From the NCBI GenBank assembly GCA_903813345.2, contig CAIIXF020000004.1, forward strand, positions 4,919,525 through 4,983,524: DNA of 64,000 nucleotides, read 5' to 3'. A program made the position numbers and the translations under genes. How positions within the stretch are numbered: position 1 is the first letter of the stretch; the number at the start of each line of letters is the position of its first letter. This document shows positions 47,762 through 60,246 of this stretch, piece by piece. The notes beneath the pieces are model-generated. The model did no database searches. It worked only from the letters and a program-made list of their open reading frames with translations, and had not been told where the DNA came from. The DNA is from Owenia fusiformis. Lineage: Eukaryota; Annelida; Polychaeta; Sabellida; Oweniidae.

Positions 47762-48114
47762 TGCTTTATCCTATACCAAGTAGTTTTCAGTAGCACAAGG
47801 TGTAAAAAATAAACAAATCATTCATATGCAAAGTCATTTTATTGCATTTCCACTTTTTTGGAAGCGGGAAGATACGACCCGAAGCGGGAAGATATGCACC
47901 GAAGCGGGAGATATGACGGGAGATATGGAGATTCTTGATATGGAAACCTCAAAATCAGGATACGGGATATATCTTACCAACTTATCTCCCTAAAACCCTA
48001 CTTGGCATAGGATAAATCAAGATAATTTCTACTCGCATCTAGTCTATTCCACATGTTTGGGAAAAGTGTACAGGAAAATCTCCATGTTCAATTGATGTAT
48101 GATCAACCCTCATA

Positions 48115-49287
48115 GGGGTCAATCCAGTTGTCCGAAACCCAGTTGTCCGAAACTCAATTCTCCGAAACCCAGTTGTCTGAAACCAAGTTCTCCGAAAATT
48201 AGGGGATCTTATCAAAAAAATACAATTTCTTAAAACGAATCTTGTCGCAACCTCTGCGAATCACGACAGCATAACATTTGAATCACGTTGACATCATTGC
48301 AAAATTAGGCTAAATATGCTGAGTCAAGACGTTAATTAGCCCACGAAAGTTCATGGGTAACTTGAGAACTACAAAATACAACCAAATACTTTTCGAACGT
48401 ACAATAGCAATATTTCTCACCCAACGTCTTCATAGTTTTAGGAACGTATTTTAAACGCATGATAGCCAAATATATCAAGATACTATATCTGCCTAAATGA
48501 AGTTATCTAGTGTTGACAAAGTTTTGAAATATATTTTATCCAGATCCATCAGAAATTAACTTATCCAATACATTTGTTCATAAGAATTCTTTAATTCTAC
48601 CTCGTTCCCAATACGTCCTCAGACAGACAAGAAATTGAAGTCACACCCGTTTGTTTGCGTGGCATATATACGTATACGCACTTTCTCTGATTATTGTCAA
48701 ACAAATACATTTCAGGAGAAGAACATAAAAAACAAATGCCTGAAACGAATGCCGAAACATAAATCCCAAGTGATTAAGTTTAGAATGTTTTATTCTTTTA
48801 CGATTTGATAAGAGACTGAGACTAAGAAATTAAATGCGACGAAATATTTTGACAACGTAATTTGTATACTGTTTTATTCTTAAAGTTCTATACCTTATTT
48901 TATCTGTTTCAAAATGTTTCATTTTATTTTGCCTATATAAAAGAGATTGAAGAAGATAAGATAAACTGTTCCGTAATATATATTGTGTTTTAATAACCTT
49001 TTTTAGAATCACAATGTAAAATAAATCTCCCGTTCCTGCCATTCTGGTAACGCCATGCAATGGATGCAATTCAAAGTGAGAGAGAGATCTATGAATATCA
49101 GAATGCGTCCATGCCATTAATTTGGCCAAATACATGGCATGAAACTGACGTAAGCTTAAGTAAGCTACGCCCCCCCCCCCTTTCTCTGGTAAATTATGAC
49201 TTTATTTTTCGGAGTAATGGGTTTCGGACAACTGGGTTTCGGGGAATTGGGTTTCGGACAACTGGGTTTCGGAGAACTGGGGTGTCA
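48115..49287. mobile_element. 1.2-kb element with inverted minisatellite ends (TTGTCCGAAACCC)
   Basis: The left block, 48115-48205, has five ~16-bp units such as gttgtccgaaaccca. The right block, 49203-49287, has the reverse complement gggtttcggacaac. The interior (48206-49202) has no domain. Confidence 0.65.
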
Positions 49288-49289
49288 AT

Positions 49290-50440
49290 ATATACGAATC
49301 GAATGTATTCTCGTGTGCATTACAATATCCCCATTGAAACATTTTTGGTCTGCAATGGACGTATAATGAATTAGAATATGAGGCCGTGTTATCATTCTAA
49401 TGTAAAATCATGGTATTTACTGTAGTATTGGGTTGCAAGTTAATATCAGATTCAATGCAAATTAATCATCTAATATCAGATGCGCGATCAGTCCAATAAT
49501 CTAATTTCAGGTCATCAGTTCGATATCTAGCACTTGTTCTAACGACACGGTATTACTAGACTATCATATTATAAATACACACACATATAAAACAATCAAA
49601 CTGCTACACGATATATGCACGACTGCTCTTTCAATTGAGTATAAATGTTGATAAACTTACCCGGAAGCCAAGACATACACGTTTAGACGATGCTATTTTC
49701 AGTTCAGTGTAAGAGTAAATGCCCGGATATCGAGGCTTTTTCGTGTAAAGTTTTAACCAAGCATCTAAAATCGGGTTATATTGCGTGTAGAATTTATCGA
49801 TATCAGGGCCGCTACATGCCAGTGGTAGAGCAAGCAAAGCAAAGTAAAATGTCAACCACCTTTGTGCGTGTCACGTACGATCATTACTTGTGCATCATAG
49901 CTCGGAGACATGCAGCTTGCTCAATATCCGCCCTCCCCTCATCTTCAGTTATTCAATAACAATAGATATTGTTCAAACATGAAAGACTAAATTCTGCAAC
50001 ATTTTGCTGCTATATTGAACAAACATAATGCTGTATTGATGAACCCATGCTTTGACATCTCTAATAAGTAATCTAAACATAAACAGTGCTAATTACCTGA
50101 CACAATTGCACGATTGTGGCCGGATGTTTGGAGAAGCATTCGTGATTTGTATAGAATTACCTTTTCATTCTTGGCATTCAAAATACAAACTAATAATTCA
50201 CTTTTTTATGTATTCAGTTTTAATTTCAAATAATAAGCTTATTCATAGGATTAAATCTGAATGACATTCTGGTGATATAAGAATTGTATTAATCTTGGAC
50301 CCCCTCCCGACATAATATCTCTTTAATAATCTGCAATCAAGAAATTGATAGACATAATTTAATCAGATAAATGGCTTATTTAGTTGTTAAGATTACTGAT
50401 AAAGTGTTTGTTGAAACCCTTATTATCCCATCGAACGAAG
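49290..50440. other. Unannotated interval
   Basis: Only short, domain-free frames. No repeat of clear length seen apart from low-complexity AT. Confidence 0.4.
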
Positions 50441-50463
50441 TTCGGAGGGATAAAGGGAACGCC

Positions 50464-50555
50464 TCCGTCCGTCCGTCCGTCCGTCCGTCCGTACGTACGT
50501 CCGTCCGTACGTCCGTACGTACGTCCGTCCGTCCGTCCGTCTGTCCGTCCGGGCA
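50464..50555 (+). repeat. CCGT/ACGT microsatellite
   Basis: (CCGT)n with ACGT interruptions. Open frames here on both strands are Ser-Val-Arg or Thr-Asp-Gly-Arg repeats produced by the microsatellite, not genes. Confidence 0.95.
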
Positions 50556-50639
50556 ATAACTCAAATACCGTTGGCCCGATTTTGTTCATATTTTGTACAC
50601 ATATACCCTATGGGGGTAGAAGTTCTGCTCGAAAGCCGA

Positions 50640-51270
50640 TTTTCAAAATGGCCGCTCATTTCAAAATGGCGGCCATTTTAGTGCCGAATTTACAGTAATT
50701 TAGGTGCAATATGTAAAACTGTAATAGCAGTATGTTTTAGATGTAAAAAAAATTATATAGGACATTAATAAAGCTAGAAATGTAGATATTAAAGAAGCAC
50801 ATGGCAGCCATCTTGAAAATGGCGGCCTTTGCTCGTTATTTTACGATTTTAGCTGTAACTCGAAAAGTAGTGGAGCGATTTTGTTCATATTTGGTATGTG
50901 AATACTATAAACATTGCACACTGTCTAAAGACACTTTTGGTAGAAGGCGGCCATTTTGAAAAATGGCCACCATTTTGAAAAATGGCCACCATTTTAACGT
51001 ATTTTACTATAACTCGAAAAGAAGTGGAGCGATTTTGTTCATATTTGGTATGTGAATACTATAAGCATGGCTCACTGTCTAATGACACTTTTGGTAGAAG
51101 GCGGCCATTTTTTAAAATGGCCGCCATTTTAACATATTTTACTATAACTCGAAAAGTAGTGGAGCGATTTTGTTCATATTTGGTATGTGAATACTATAAG
51201 CATGACACACTGTCCTATGACACTTTTGGTAGAAGGCGGCCATTTTGAAAAATGGCTGCCATTTTTGTTA
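50640..51270 (+). repeat. ~120-bp tandem repeat with ATGGCGGCCATTTT palindromes
   Basis: Three units with taactcgaaaagtagtggag and gttcatatttggtatgtgaa, each ended by self-complementary AAAATGGCCGCCATTTT blocks. Confidence 0.8.
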
Positions 51271-51683
51271 TATACTTTGTTTGAAAAATGCCATCCATGG
51301 CTGTTCGATGGGATTCGCTACGCTTTGGCGTTGCCGTTGTTTAAAATTTGTGTAGGCCTTGATATATATTTATCTATATAGGGATTCAGCAAGGGATTAT
51401 TGGGTCAAATGTATTTTCCTCGCTAATGCCTAGGTCACATTTGCTGCGATTCATCGGCCCGGTTGAGTATTTTGTTCCAAACTGAAATATGTGTTGCAAT
51501 CAAATGTTTCGAAAGCCATTTACCATGATTTAAGCAAAACTTAAAACCCGCTGAAGGTAGTACACAATAGACCAAACAGTTGATTATTTTTCACGAATCT
51601 ACAGCTACAGGGGGTCTGCGAGGATTGCAATCAGGAAACAAAAGCAAATCTTTTGTTTAGTGAGTGCAATCACAGTGGGTAAC

Positions 51684-51840
51684 CGGACAACTCATCCCCT
51701 AGACAACTCATCCCTGGACAACTCATCCCCTAGACAACTCATCCCCTGGACAACTCATCCCCTGGACAACTCATCCCCTAGACAACTCATCCCCTAGACA
51801 ACTCATCCCCTGGACAACTCATCCCCTGGACAACTCATCC
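51684..51840 (+). repeat. 15-16-bp minisatellite GACAACTCATCCCCT
   Basis: About ten near-identical units with alternating tgga/taga starts. Not a CRISPR array: there are no spacers and no separate repeats. Confidence 0.92.
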
Positions 51841-52089
51841 TTTGTCATGTTTAAGAAATCAAATGTTATATTATCAATTCATATTTGATATTGAATTGAT
51901 TTCAAATGTTTCAAGTTTCATGTTCAGTTCAAGTGTCTAAAACATATAATACATGAACAACCCAGCAAACAGTGACGTCCATGTAACGTCACTCATATGT
52001 GGTATATAAGTTCACTGGAGACGTTGTATATTTCCGTTATATAAACGTCAAAGCAACGTAAAATTGTGACATTCAGCAAAACGTCGGTG

Positions 52090-53540
52090 GATGGTTAAAA
52101 AATGACGTTGTAGTAATGTGTTAGTAAAGTTCGAAATTTGTGCTGGTGTGAAAAACGTAACAATGACGTTGAATTTTTACCAGTTTGGTTCATTTGCAAC
52201 GTAATATAAACGGCAAAATTTAACGTTGTCGTAACGTTTTTTAAATGTGTAAAATATTTGTAAGTGCAGGAAACATTACAAAGACGTTGCAGTTCTCACC
52301 AAATTGTTTCATTTGCTACGTAATATAAACGGTAAAATTTGACGTTGTCGTAACGTGTCTTAAATGTGAAAGATATTTGTAAGTGTAGAAAACGTTACAA
52401 AGACGTTGTGTTATCACCAAATTTGGTACATTTGCTACGTAATGTAAACGGTAAAATTTGACGTTGTCGTAACGTGTTTTAAACGTGAAAGATATTTGTA
52501 AGTGTAGAAAACGTTACAAAGACGTTGCACTTCTCACCAAATTGTTTCATTTGCTACGTAATATAAACGGTAAAATTTGATGTTGTCGTAACGTGTTCTA
52601 AATGTGAAAGATATTTGTAAGTGTAAAAAACGTTACAAAGACGTTGTGTTCTCACCAAATTTGGTACATTTGCTACGTAATGTAAACGGTAAAATTTGAC
52701 GTTGTCGTAACGTGTTTTAAATGTGAAAGATATTTGTAAGTGTAGAAAACGTTACAAAGACGTTGCACTTCTCACCAAATTGTTTCATTTGCTACGTAAT
52801 ATAAACGGTAAAATTTGATGTCGTCGTAACGTGTTCTAAATGTGAAAGATATTTGTAAGTGTAAAAAACGTTACAAAGACGTTGCGTTCTCACCAAATTT
52901 GGTAAATTTGCTACGTAATGTAAACGGTAAAATTTGACGTTGTCGTAACGTACGTGTTTTAAATGTGAAAGATATTTGTAAGTGTAGAAAACGTTACAAA
53001 GACGTTGCAGTTCTCACCAAATTGTTTCATTTGCTACGTAATATAAACAGTAAAATTTGACGTTGTCGTAACGTGTTTTAAATGTGAAAGATAATTGTAA
53101 GTCTAGGAAACGTTACAAAGTCCTTGTTTTCCCACCAAATTGGTTCATTTGCAACGTAGTGAAAATGGCTAATTGTAACGTTGTCAAAACATGGTTTGAA
53201 TGTGAAAAATATTTGTAATTGTAAAACACGTTACAAAGACGTCATTTTCTGACCAAAATGGTTCATTTTCAACGTAGTGCAAACGGTTAATTTCAACGTT
53301 GTCGAAACGTGTTTTCAATTGAAATGTAAAAAAATATTTGTAAGTGCAGGAAACGTTACAAAAAGACGCTATGTCCTCACGAAATTGGTTTATTTGCAAC
53401 GTTGTCGAAACAGTTAATTTTGACGTTGACGAAACGGGTTTTAAACGTGAAAATACATATACATGTATGTGAAAAAGAACGTGACAAAGACGTTGTGGTC
53501 TCAACAAATTCGTTTAATTTGTGACGTGAAGTAAATGTTA
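52090..53540 (+). repeat. Satellite array, 119-bp unit in a 238-bp dimer
   Basis: cgttacaaagacgtt recurs at about 52392, 52511, 52630, 52749, 52868 and 52991 (119-bp steps, one of 123). Units alternate between a form with aattgtttcatttgctacgt and one with aatttggtacatttgc, so the repeat unit is a dimer. Units outside 52.2-53.1 kb are more diverged. Confidence 0.88.
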
Positions 53541-53937
53541 AATATATAACGAATATACATTTATGCCTCGAGTTGTGGTAACTTTAAATACTGATCGGTG
53601 GAGGCACAGGCATATGTTGGCTCACACAGATGAACTTAACGTGGTAATTGAGAGTGAGAGTGGAAATATGATGTAAAGAAAACGTTTCTCCGACGTTGTA
53701 ATTTTGCCATGGGTTATTGCTGACAAAAGTCTGACGTTCTGTCCCGGGGGGTTCACTCCAATATACCTCTTAATACCTATGTGCCGCGCCAAAGACCCCC
53801 TTTTTGAGCATTTTTTCCATGTCAATTTCCTCTCAAAATTGGAAGTTTCTATGTATTATTCCTCTCAGAGTTATAAAATTCCATATTTTCTTCCTCTGAA
53901 CTTCATAGATGTCCATGTCGACTTCCTCTGGAGCTTG

Positions 53938-54276
53938 CCGGTGTAAAAGAAATTATGGTCCCCTGGGGATTATGGTCCCCTTTCTTAAAGGCCCTTACTG
54001 GCCCTGATTGTGGATACGATAATAAGGGAGAGTTGTATTTAGGTCACCATATAAATCAATGGAAAGTAGGACCATAATTTGATAGGACCTCCTACCCTTT
54101 TACACCGGTGTGAAAGAAATTATGGTCCCTTGGGGATTATGGTCCCCTTTCCTTACGGCCCTTACTGGCCCTGACTGTGTATAAATAATAAGGAAAATAA
54201 TTGTGATTAGGTCGCCATATAAATCAATAGAGAGTAGGACCAACATTTGATAGGACCACCTACCCTTTTACACCGG
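53938..54276. repeat. Two palindromic ~170-bp repeats with CCGGTGTAAAAG ends
   Basis: 53938-54108 and 54105-54276 each begin ccggtgtaaaag or ccggtgtgaaag and end cttttacaccgg, sharing a 3-4 bp overlap. The end motif recurs at about 54348. Confidence 0.75.
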
Positions 54277-54491
54277 GACTAAAGTTTGCGAATTATCGGT
54301 AAATTGACTAAAACTCCACTCTAGGACGTCCTACCCTTTTACACCGGTTTTAATAGTCCCTTTCAACAAGGGCGAGCGTTACAAACGGAAAGTACATCGT
54401 TCGCAAATTTGATGTATTTATCGTTCGGCTTTTCATCGTATTCTGTTCTATCAACCAATAGAAATAGAGGAATTCCCGCGTCGAAATCAAC

Positions 54492-54564
54492 ATGGAGGAC
54501 AGTTCCAAGTTCAAGATATTGCTGCTTAAAAGCAACTTGGGAGCCGTACTGCCAGCTTTCGAAG
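54492..54564 (+). CDS. Possible first coding exon of a second gene
   Basis: ATGGAGGACAG in an aacATGG context is open for 24 codons (Met-Glu-Asp-Ser-Ser-Lys-Phe-Lys, then Leu-rich, ending Ala-Phe-Glu) and stops at a GTAAGA donor at 54565, phase 1. A CCAAT box (caaccaatag) lies ~35 bp upstream, and the local sequence has CpG-containing cgcgtcg. No family is recognised and no second exon can be proved. Candidates after acceptors at 57468 and 58974 are unconvincing. Confidence 0.4.
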
Positions 54565-55043
54565 GTAAGAATGATGCATGTATGTTACACAATCACCAAA
54601 GGTTAAAATGAAAGCATTCCATGGCCGGTACTTGCAGCGAGAACACAAATAATCTCATGTGAAAGTTGGGATCGTTTCAATTTTCATAATTTTTTGAAAT
54701 GAACTTTTGAATATTCTGATATTTGAATCGATGTTATTGATTTTCAATTTCATCACGATTTCAATCATAATTCCCGGTTCATAATTTTCGTTAGGTCAAT
54801 TACAAGGGGTCCAGGGGTCAGTTAACCATCAGCGACTTTCAAGTCAGATCCGGTCCCTGGGATCTGGCGCAGAGGTGTTGATTGGATGGTGAAGTGTTTA
54901 TGGCAAATGGTTTATGCAGTTATCTTAATCTTGATGGTGATCTCTGTTAGATCTACCTCTTTCAAAGAATAGACATTGCACGGGGAGTCAGTGATTGCCA
55001 TCTTTAGCCTGATAGATAATCATGATGGCAGAAATACAGAAAT

Positions 55044-55449
55044 ACACAAACATGTATCAGTTTCATATGCTTTAGAAAATGTACATGTTTGCGAACAAAT
55101 AGTTCAGAAGACAATAGAATCGTGGATTTAATTCCTCACTTAAGTTACATAAACGGTTTTTCGAAAAACAGTTAAGATCTGCACTTTTAACCTGAACCGT
55201 TTGTGTTACTTAAGTGAGGAATTAAATCGATGATTCTGTTGTCTTCTGAGCTATGCCTATTTTTCGCAAACATGTTCATTTTCTAAAACATATGATGCTG
55301 ATACATGTTTGTGAGAAAAAATGTTGTGGGGATTCTGCCTACAATGCGTGAAATAAGGAAAAAAGAAAAATCGTACCTTCGACGTTCCGACATTTTGTTA
55401 CCAAAACGAACCGTTTCGGTAACCAGTGTAATCGAGCGGATCACCAGTG
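55044..55449. mobile_element. Foldback element copy 3
   Basis: The right end is GGATCACCAGTG, the reverse complement of the copy 1 left end. The left arm is truncated near 55044. The hairpin centre is about 55155-55210. Confidence 0.75.
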
Positions 55450-55956
55450 AATAGATAGCATACTATATTTAGGGAGTTATTTCATTTTTTTGAAAATAAC
55501 ATGGCAGAGAAGCATTGAAATATGAGGTCACAGATATGATAGCTAAACTACAAAACAAACTAAAATAAACAAAAGTAAGAACATGTATAAATGTTTCTAT
55601 TTTTACATGTTCTGTTTCAATGTGGTTCCTTAATTGCTTATTTTTTAGATTCAGAGAAGTTCCAAACATTCAAAATTTTACTGTAATCTCATCTACTCTA
55701 CGACCCCCACTTAAATTTGTAAAAAACATAAGTGGGGGTAACCAAACTCGTCTGGCCCTGTTATCCACTCCCTGATTCTGAAATGTCGTAGACCAACAAC
55801 GTCAGGCGTAGATAACTTGGCCATACGGGTTTTTGTTAAAGTGGGGGTAGAATGCGATAAATCGCATGATGTATGGTCTCTCTAAAATTCTCTTATTTTT
55901 AACATGGGAAATCGTCACTTCAGCAAATTCACATGTCATTTATTTATGTTCCAAAA

Positions 55957-56811
55957 TTCACCCTATGCAGACAGAGCCTGTGGGAAATATTGGGTGCGGA
56001 GCAAATGAGCGGAGGGTGCGGAGCTAACGGTCATTTTTGAATTTAAATTTGGGATATTTCTGAAACTAAGCCGTTTTGGGACTTCAAATATACCAAGATA
56101 TGTATATTTGACACCAAATATCAATACAATTGTGAAAATAGTAGCGCAATTCATTCTGTAGCGACGCAGTGTGCCTTAAACCTTTCCCAGACCTATACAT
56201 TTTGAAATTATCCTTTTAATACTGAGTCCCCAGCATTCATAAAAAATGGTGTTCAAGGTACACTATCTATACAAATTATTTTTGCATCTTGGAAGCCAGG
56301 CAGTATCTGTGTGCTTTTATAAAAATTCAGAAATGTTTTTCAGATATGAGCCCCCTCTAAATATTGGGTGCGGAGGAGCTCCATAAACGTACCTCCACAC
56401 CCAATATTTAGAGGGGGCTCATATCTGAAGAACATTTCCGAATTTTTATAAAATCACACAGATACTGCCTGGCTTCCAAGATGCAAAAATAATTTGCATG
56501 GGTAGTGTATCTTGAACACCATTTTTATGAATGCTGGGGACGCAGTATTAAAAGTATAGTCTCAAAATATATAGGTCTGGGAAATGTTTAAGGCATACTG
56601 CGTCGCTATAAAATGAATTGCACTACTATTTTCACAATTTTATTGATATTTGGTGTCAAATACACATATCTTGGTATATTTGAAGTCCCAAAACGGCTTA
56701 GTTTCAGAAATATCCCAAATTTAAATTCAAAAATGACCGTTAGCTCCGCATCCTCCGCTCATTTGCGCCGCACCCAATATTTCCCACAGGCTCTGTCTGC
56801 ATAGGGTGAAA
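55957..56811. repeat. ~855-bp near-perfect palindrome
   Basis: Arms of about 420 bp (55957-56380 and 56400-56811) run into each other at gcggaggagctcc/atcc-type text. Both arms encode the same 63-residue frame in opposite orientation, which is an arm artefact. The arms differ by scattered substitutions. It would form a very long hairpin. Confidence 0.88.
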
Positions 56812-57028
56812 TTTATTTAGGCTAGTATTAATATGTATATAACATATGCCTGGCAAAATTTTGTGAATTTAATTTAAAATCAAACATTATCCATTATGAT
56901 TTAGGTTCGCCTTTGACAGTTTTTGATGTGGAAATGTGTCTGTTATTAAGCAGATTAAGCATACACCCTTTACCAATTTACGGAGACTGAAAGGTGAACT
57001 TCAACCTTCCTTGAAACTGTATGATTAT

Positions 57029-57221
57029 CAGGCCCGTAGCCAGGGGGGGGGTTCGCAGGGTTCGGGCAAACCCCCCCCCCCCCCCCCCCCCTGGCCAAAA
57101 ATTCTTTCAAAATCATGCAGTTTTCACCATTTTGAGCACTTCTCAAAAATTGTCAAATGTGAACCCCACTGGAAATTTTGGAAAAATGAACCCCCCTTGG
57201 CAAATCCTGGCTACGGGCCTG
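57029..57221. mobile_element. Foldback MITE with GGCCCGTAGCC termini, copy 2
   Basis: Inverted relative to copy 1 at 2482-2685. Ends CAGGCCCGTAGCCAGG and CCTGGCTACGGGCCTG, with ATTAT on both sides. Contains a long C run. Confidence 0.8.
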
Positions 57222-57436
57222 ATTATTGATATTTATATTTTTTAATCGAATTGGTGTTTGTTATAAGCACACGCCTTTTAACAATTGATAGAGACTGAAA
57301 AGTGTATTTCATCTTCAGCAAATCTGAAATTAAGCTTTGTTTTTATTGATCGAATTCAATGAAAGTTAATTTCTTTTAAGTTAAGTTAACTTTTATCAGC
57401 CTTTAAAAAAACTACTATTGTCATCTGTTTTTCCAT

Positions 57437-58040
57437 CTTAGTGTACAATAGTTCTCTACTCTGTTTTCAGAAGTAGGAGATGAACCAGATTTTTGTAGCT
57501 TTCATCCATGATAACCCTGAGACCTTGTTGGTTGTGTTTAGATGATGGTGTTTCATACTAATCAGGTATATTATTTCATCGTTTGATTTAATTAACTTGC
57601 ATCATTTGTGGCTCCTTGCTTCAGAGGTATTCATTTGTATTTAATGCAGTTATTATTTAAGTTTCACAGCAAATGAGATACTGTAAATTGCTTTAATTTG
57701 GTGCTATTTAATTTGGCGCCCTGTGCAAATTTTAAAAGTATGACTGCTATATAATTAAGTTCTTTTAAAAGGTTTGAACTTAATCCTGATTGACACAATG
57801 TTAAAACATCTCAGTAGATTTACTCATCATATTCACAATTTAAAGGTCTTATCTTAATCAATACAATTTGAAATAAAAGTATAAAATAAAGTAACAGTCT
57901 TTTAAAGTACTACTATTGTCCTCTATTTTCCCATCTACCTATTCTGTTTTCAGGATTGTTGTAGCCTTCACCCATGATAACCCTGAGATGATTTTGGCTG
58001 TGTTGAGATGAGTGGTGTTATGCTAATCAGGTAGGCCTAT
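57437..58040. repeat. Direct duplication of a ~130-bp block
   Basis: tactattgtc...gttttcag, then agccttcacccatgataacc and gctaatcaggta occur at 57437-57570 and 57905-58040. Each copy has a CAG after a pyrimidine tract. Coding use unproved: both copies hit stops quickly in the phase that would follow 54492. Confidence 0.65.
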
Positions 58041-59576
58041 ATTATTTCTAGAGGTGTCACACTGACCCGAAGTTGACCTGCCATATTTTATCTCAGAAAG
58101 TTAAGAGTCATTCTCAGGTATATACTTTCCTACCGTTCCAACATTTCAAATTATTATCCAATAGAATATTTTAATAAATAGATCTCTAGTTAGATCATTG
58201 GATGAAGATTATGAGAGTCAACGAAGGAATGTTTTGGCTATATGATTCTACTGTAGAAATACAAAAGGATAGTACAAAAAGCTACTAGGGATCTATAAAC
58301 AGATGAGCATAGGGATTGTTTTACCCCAGAGTAGTCCCAAAAAGTCTCCTGAGACAAAAATCAGATCTGGTGGAAGAAAGATTACACCCTCAGGTGCATT
58401 TTCAGATAACCAACTAATAAAATGTTTATAGTACAAGTCTCTAAAATATTTCAGACAAACTAGCAGTACAAGCAGAATGGAACATTTGACGGTTTGGAAG
58501 TTAGGCAGTCTAGAGTCCTCTGAGCTTGGGGAGTTGCGAGGAAAGTGACTTCGGTAAGTCCAGGTTAATCTATTATTCATTATAGAAGTATTTTATATAT
58601 ATTAAGTTTACAGCAGAATCAAATCTAGCAAGATCCTTGTCATTCTATTCTAAAAATATAAAGTGCAGACTTTACTTCAGGAATACTAGAGTATTTTACC
58701 AAAGAATTTTACAATTATGTATTTTAATTTATATATATGGCTTCCATATTTATATTTGGAAGAATTTAAAAAATTTCCCGATTTTCGCACTTTTAATCCT
58801 CAATAACTTACTGATTTACAACACATTGTAGACCTTTGAGACATATTGTATCTGAGATTGTAAAGAATAGATCGCTAGCTCAATTTTGGTTGAAAATGAC
58901 ACTGCAAAATATACAGAGTGGGTATGGGTATACAGGTTACATTTCATACTTTTCAATAGATTGATTTTTTCCAGGAAAATGTCCAAAAACAAGCAGAAAT
59001 GGCAATGTGTTAAACATGCAACCAGGGAAACAACGACTGAGCTGTACAAGTCATTTGAAAAAACATTTGGAAAGTGATGAGGACCAATGAGAGCTCATGC
59101 TTTCAAGGAAAAATGAACACTTAGCATAAACAATATCTGTTCCGATAAGCAAGCCAGTTTGAATTAAATTTTTATCTCTATAACAAGTAACGGGACAGTA
59201 CTTTTAAGATTGCATAGATATAATGGCTTCATATCTGAAACATGCAATTTTTCTAGATTTATTCCCAACTTAAAATGGTCATTATTGCTTTTTGAAAATC
59301 AATACCATGTTAACTAATAGAGCATTTGTTTGAGCTCAAATTAGAATATTTATTCATTCCCGTTCAGAAAAATAACAATATAACCCCAAAACAGTTAGGC
59401 TATAGATAATTACATTCATAGTAAAGGGGGTGAATAGATCTGCCGAGATCTGGGCACAATCTCGGAAATGAAATATCGAAATATCATCAAAGGTTAATCC
59501 CATACTTAGTAGTGTTATAGGTAAATAACATGCGGGAATATAATTGATATCTGAGTTGAGCGGGAGATATATAAGG
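58041..59576. other. Weak coding hints only
   Basis: At 58975 a TTTTTCCAG is followed by an open stretch rich in Lys (from ATG at about 58980 to TGA at about 59077). A second frame in the same stretch is also open. Could be a terminal exon, but the evidence is thin. Confidence 0.25.
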
Positions 59577-60246
59577 GTTATGTACTGGGAGGTTTTGGAT
59601 ACAGGTTTTATCCCTCGGGAAATATGTGTTTATCCCATACTTGGACGTGTTACAGGTACATAAAGCCGGTTTGTAAAAACTTATATTTTCAACAGCGGGC
59701 AGATATAGCTATACGTCCCGCTCTGAGTGGGCAGATATAGTATATCTGCCCGCTACGTCATAATCGCCGCTCGCATATTTGTTCATAATTTGTAACGTTC
59801 GCGTAATGACTGTACACGACAATGGAGAAAACACAGACAATCGGGATCTGTTTGATGGTTGAAAAAAGGGAAGGAGCATCCACTTAATCAATCAAAAATT
59901 CGAGAAAATAAATGTGGGAATATTTGAGGGAACAGGAAAACCCGCCCACGGCCAAGAAAACAAAACTGGACATGAATATTGTAAAATATTTCCACGATTG
60001 AACAATGTGAACCAGGTGACCAAGATTGGTATGGGATAAACATATTATCCTATAGTCGGTTCAGGATATTGGGATTATCCCTTGGCCAATATAATATATT
60101 TTCCCTCGGGACCTGCGGCCCTCGGGCAAATATATTATATTGGCCTCGGGATAATCCCAATATCCTGAACCTCATATAGGATAATCTCTATATATCCCGA
60201 GGGACCGCAGGGACGAAACCTGTATCCAAAACCGACCGTACATAAC
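59577..60246. mobile_element. GTTATG-ended element, copy 3, ~670 bp
   Basis: Starts gttatgtactgggaggtt and ends ccgaccgtacataac. Contains, in opposite orientation, the block of 44242-44630. The largest member of the family in the window and probably closest to full length. Confidence 0.75.

Noticed and set aside
50371-50698. Several overlapping open frames on both strands
   Set aside because: They are translations of the CCGT microsatellite and have only two- or three-residue repeats.
51684-51840. CRISPR-like repeated short sequence
   Set aside because: Continuous 15-16-bp minisatellite without spacers, in a eukaryotic context.
55963-56804. Two nearly identical 63-residue frames on opposite strands
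   Set aside because: Produced by the two arms of the palindrome, with no start context or domain.
58886-59077. Definite terminal exon of the 54492 gene
   Set aside because: Two frames are open in the same stretch, and neither can be tied to 54492 without transcript data.
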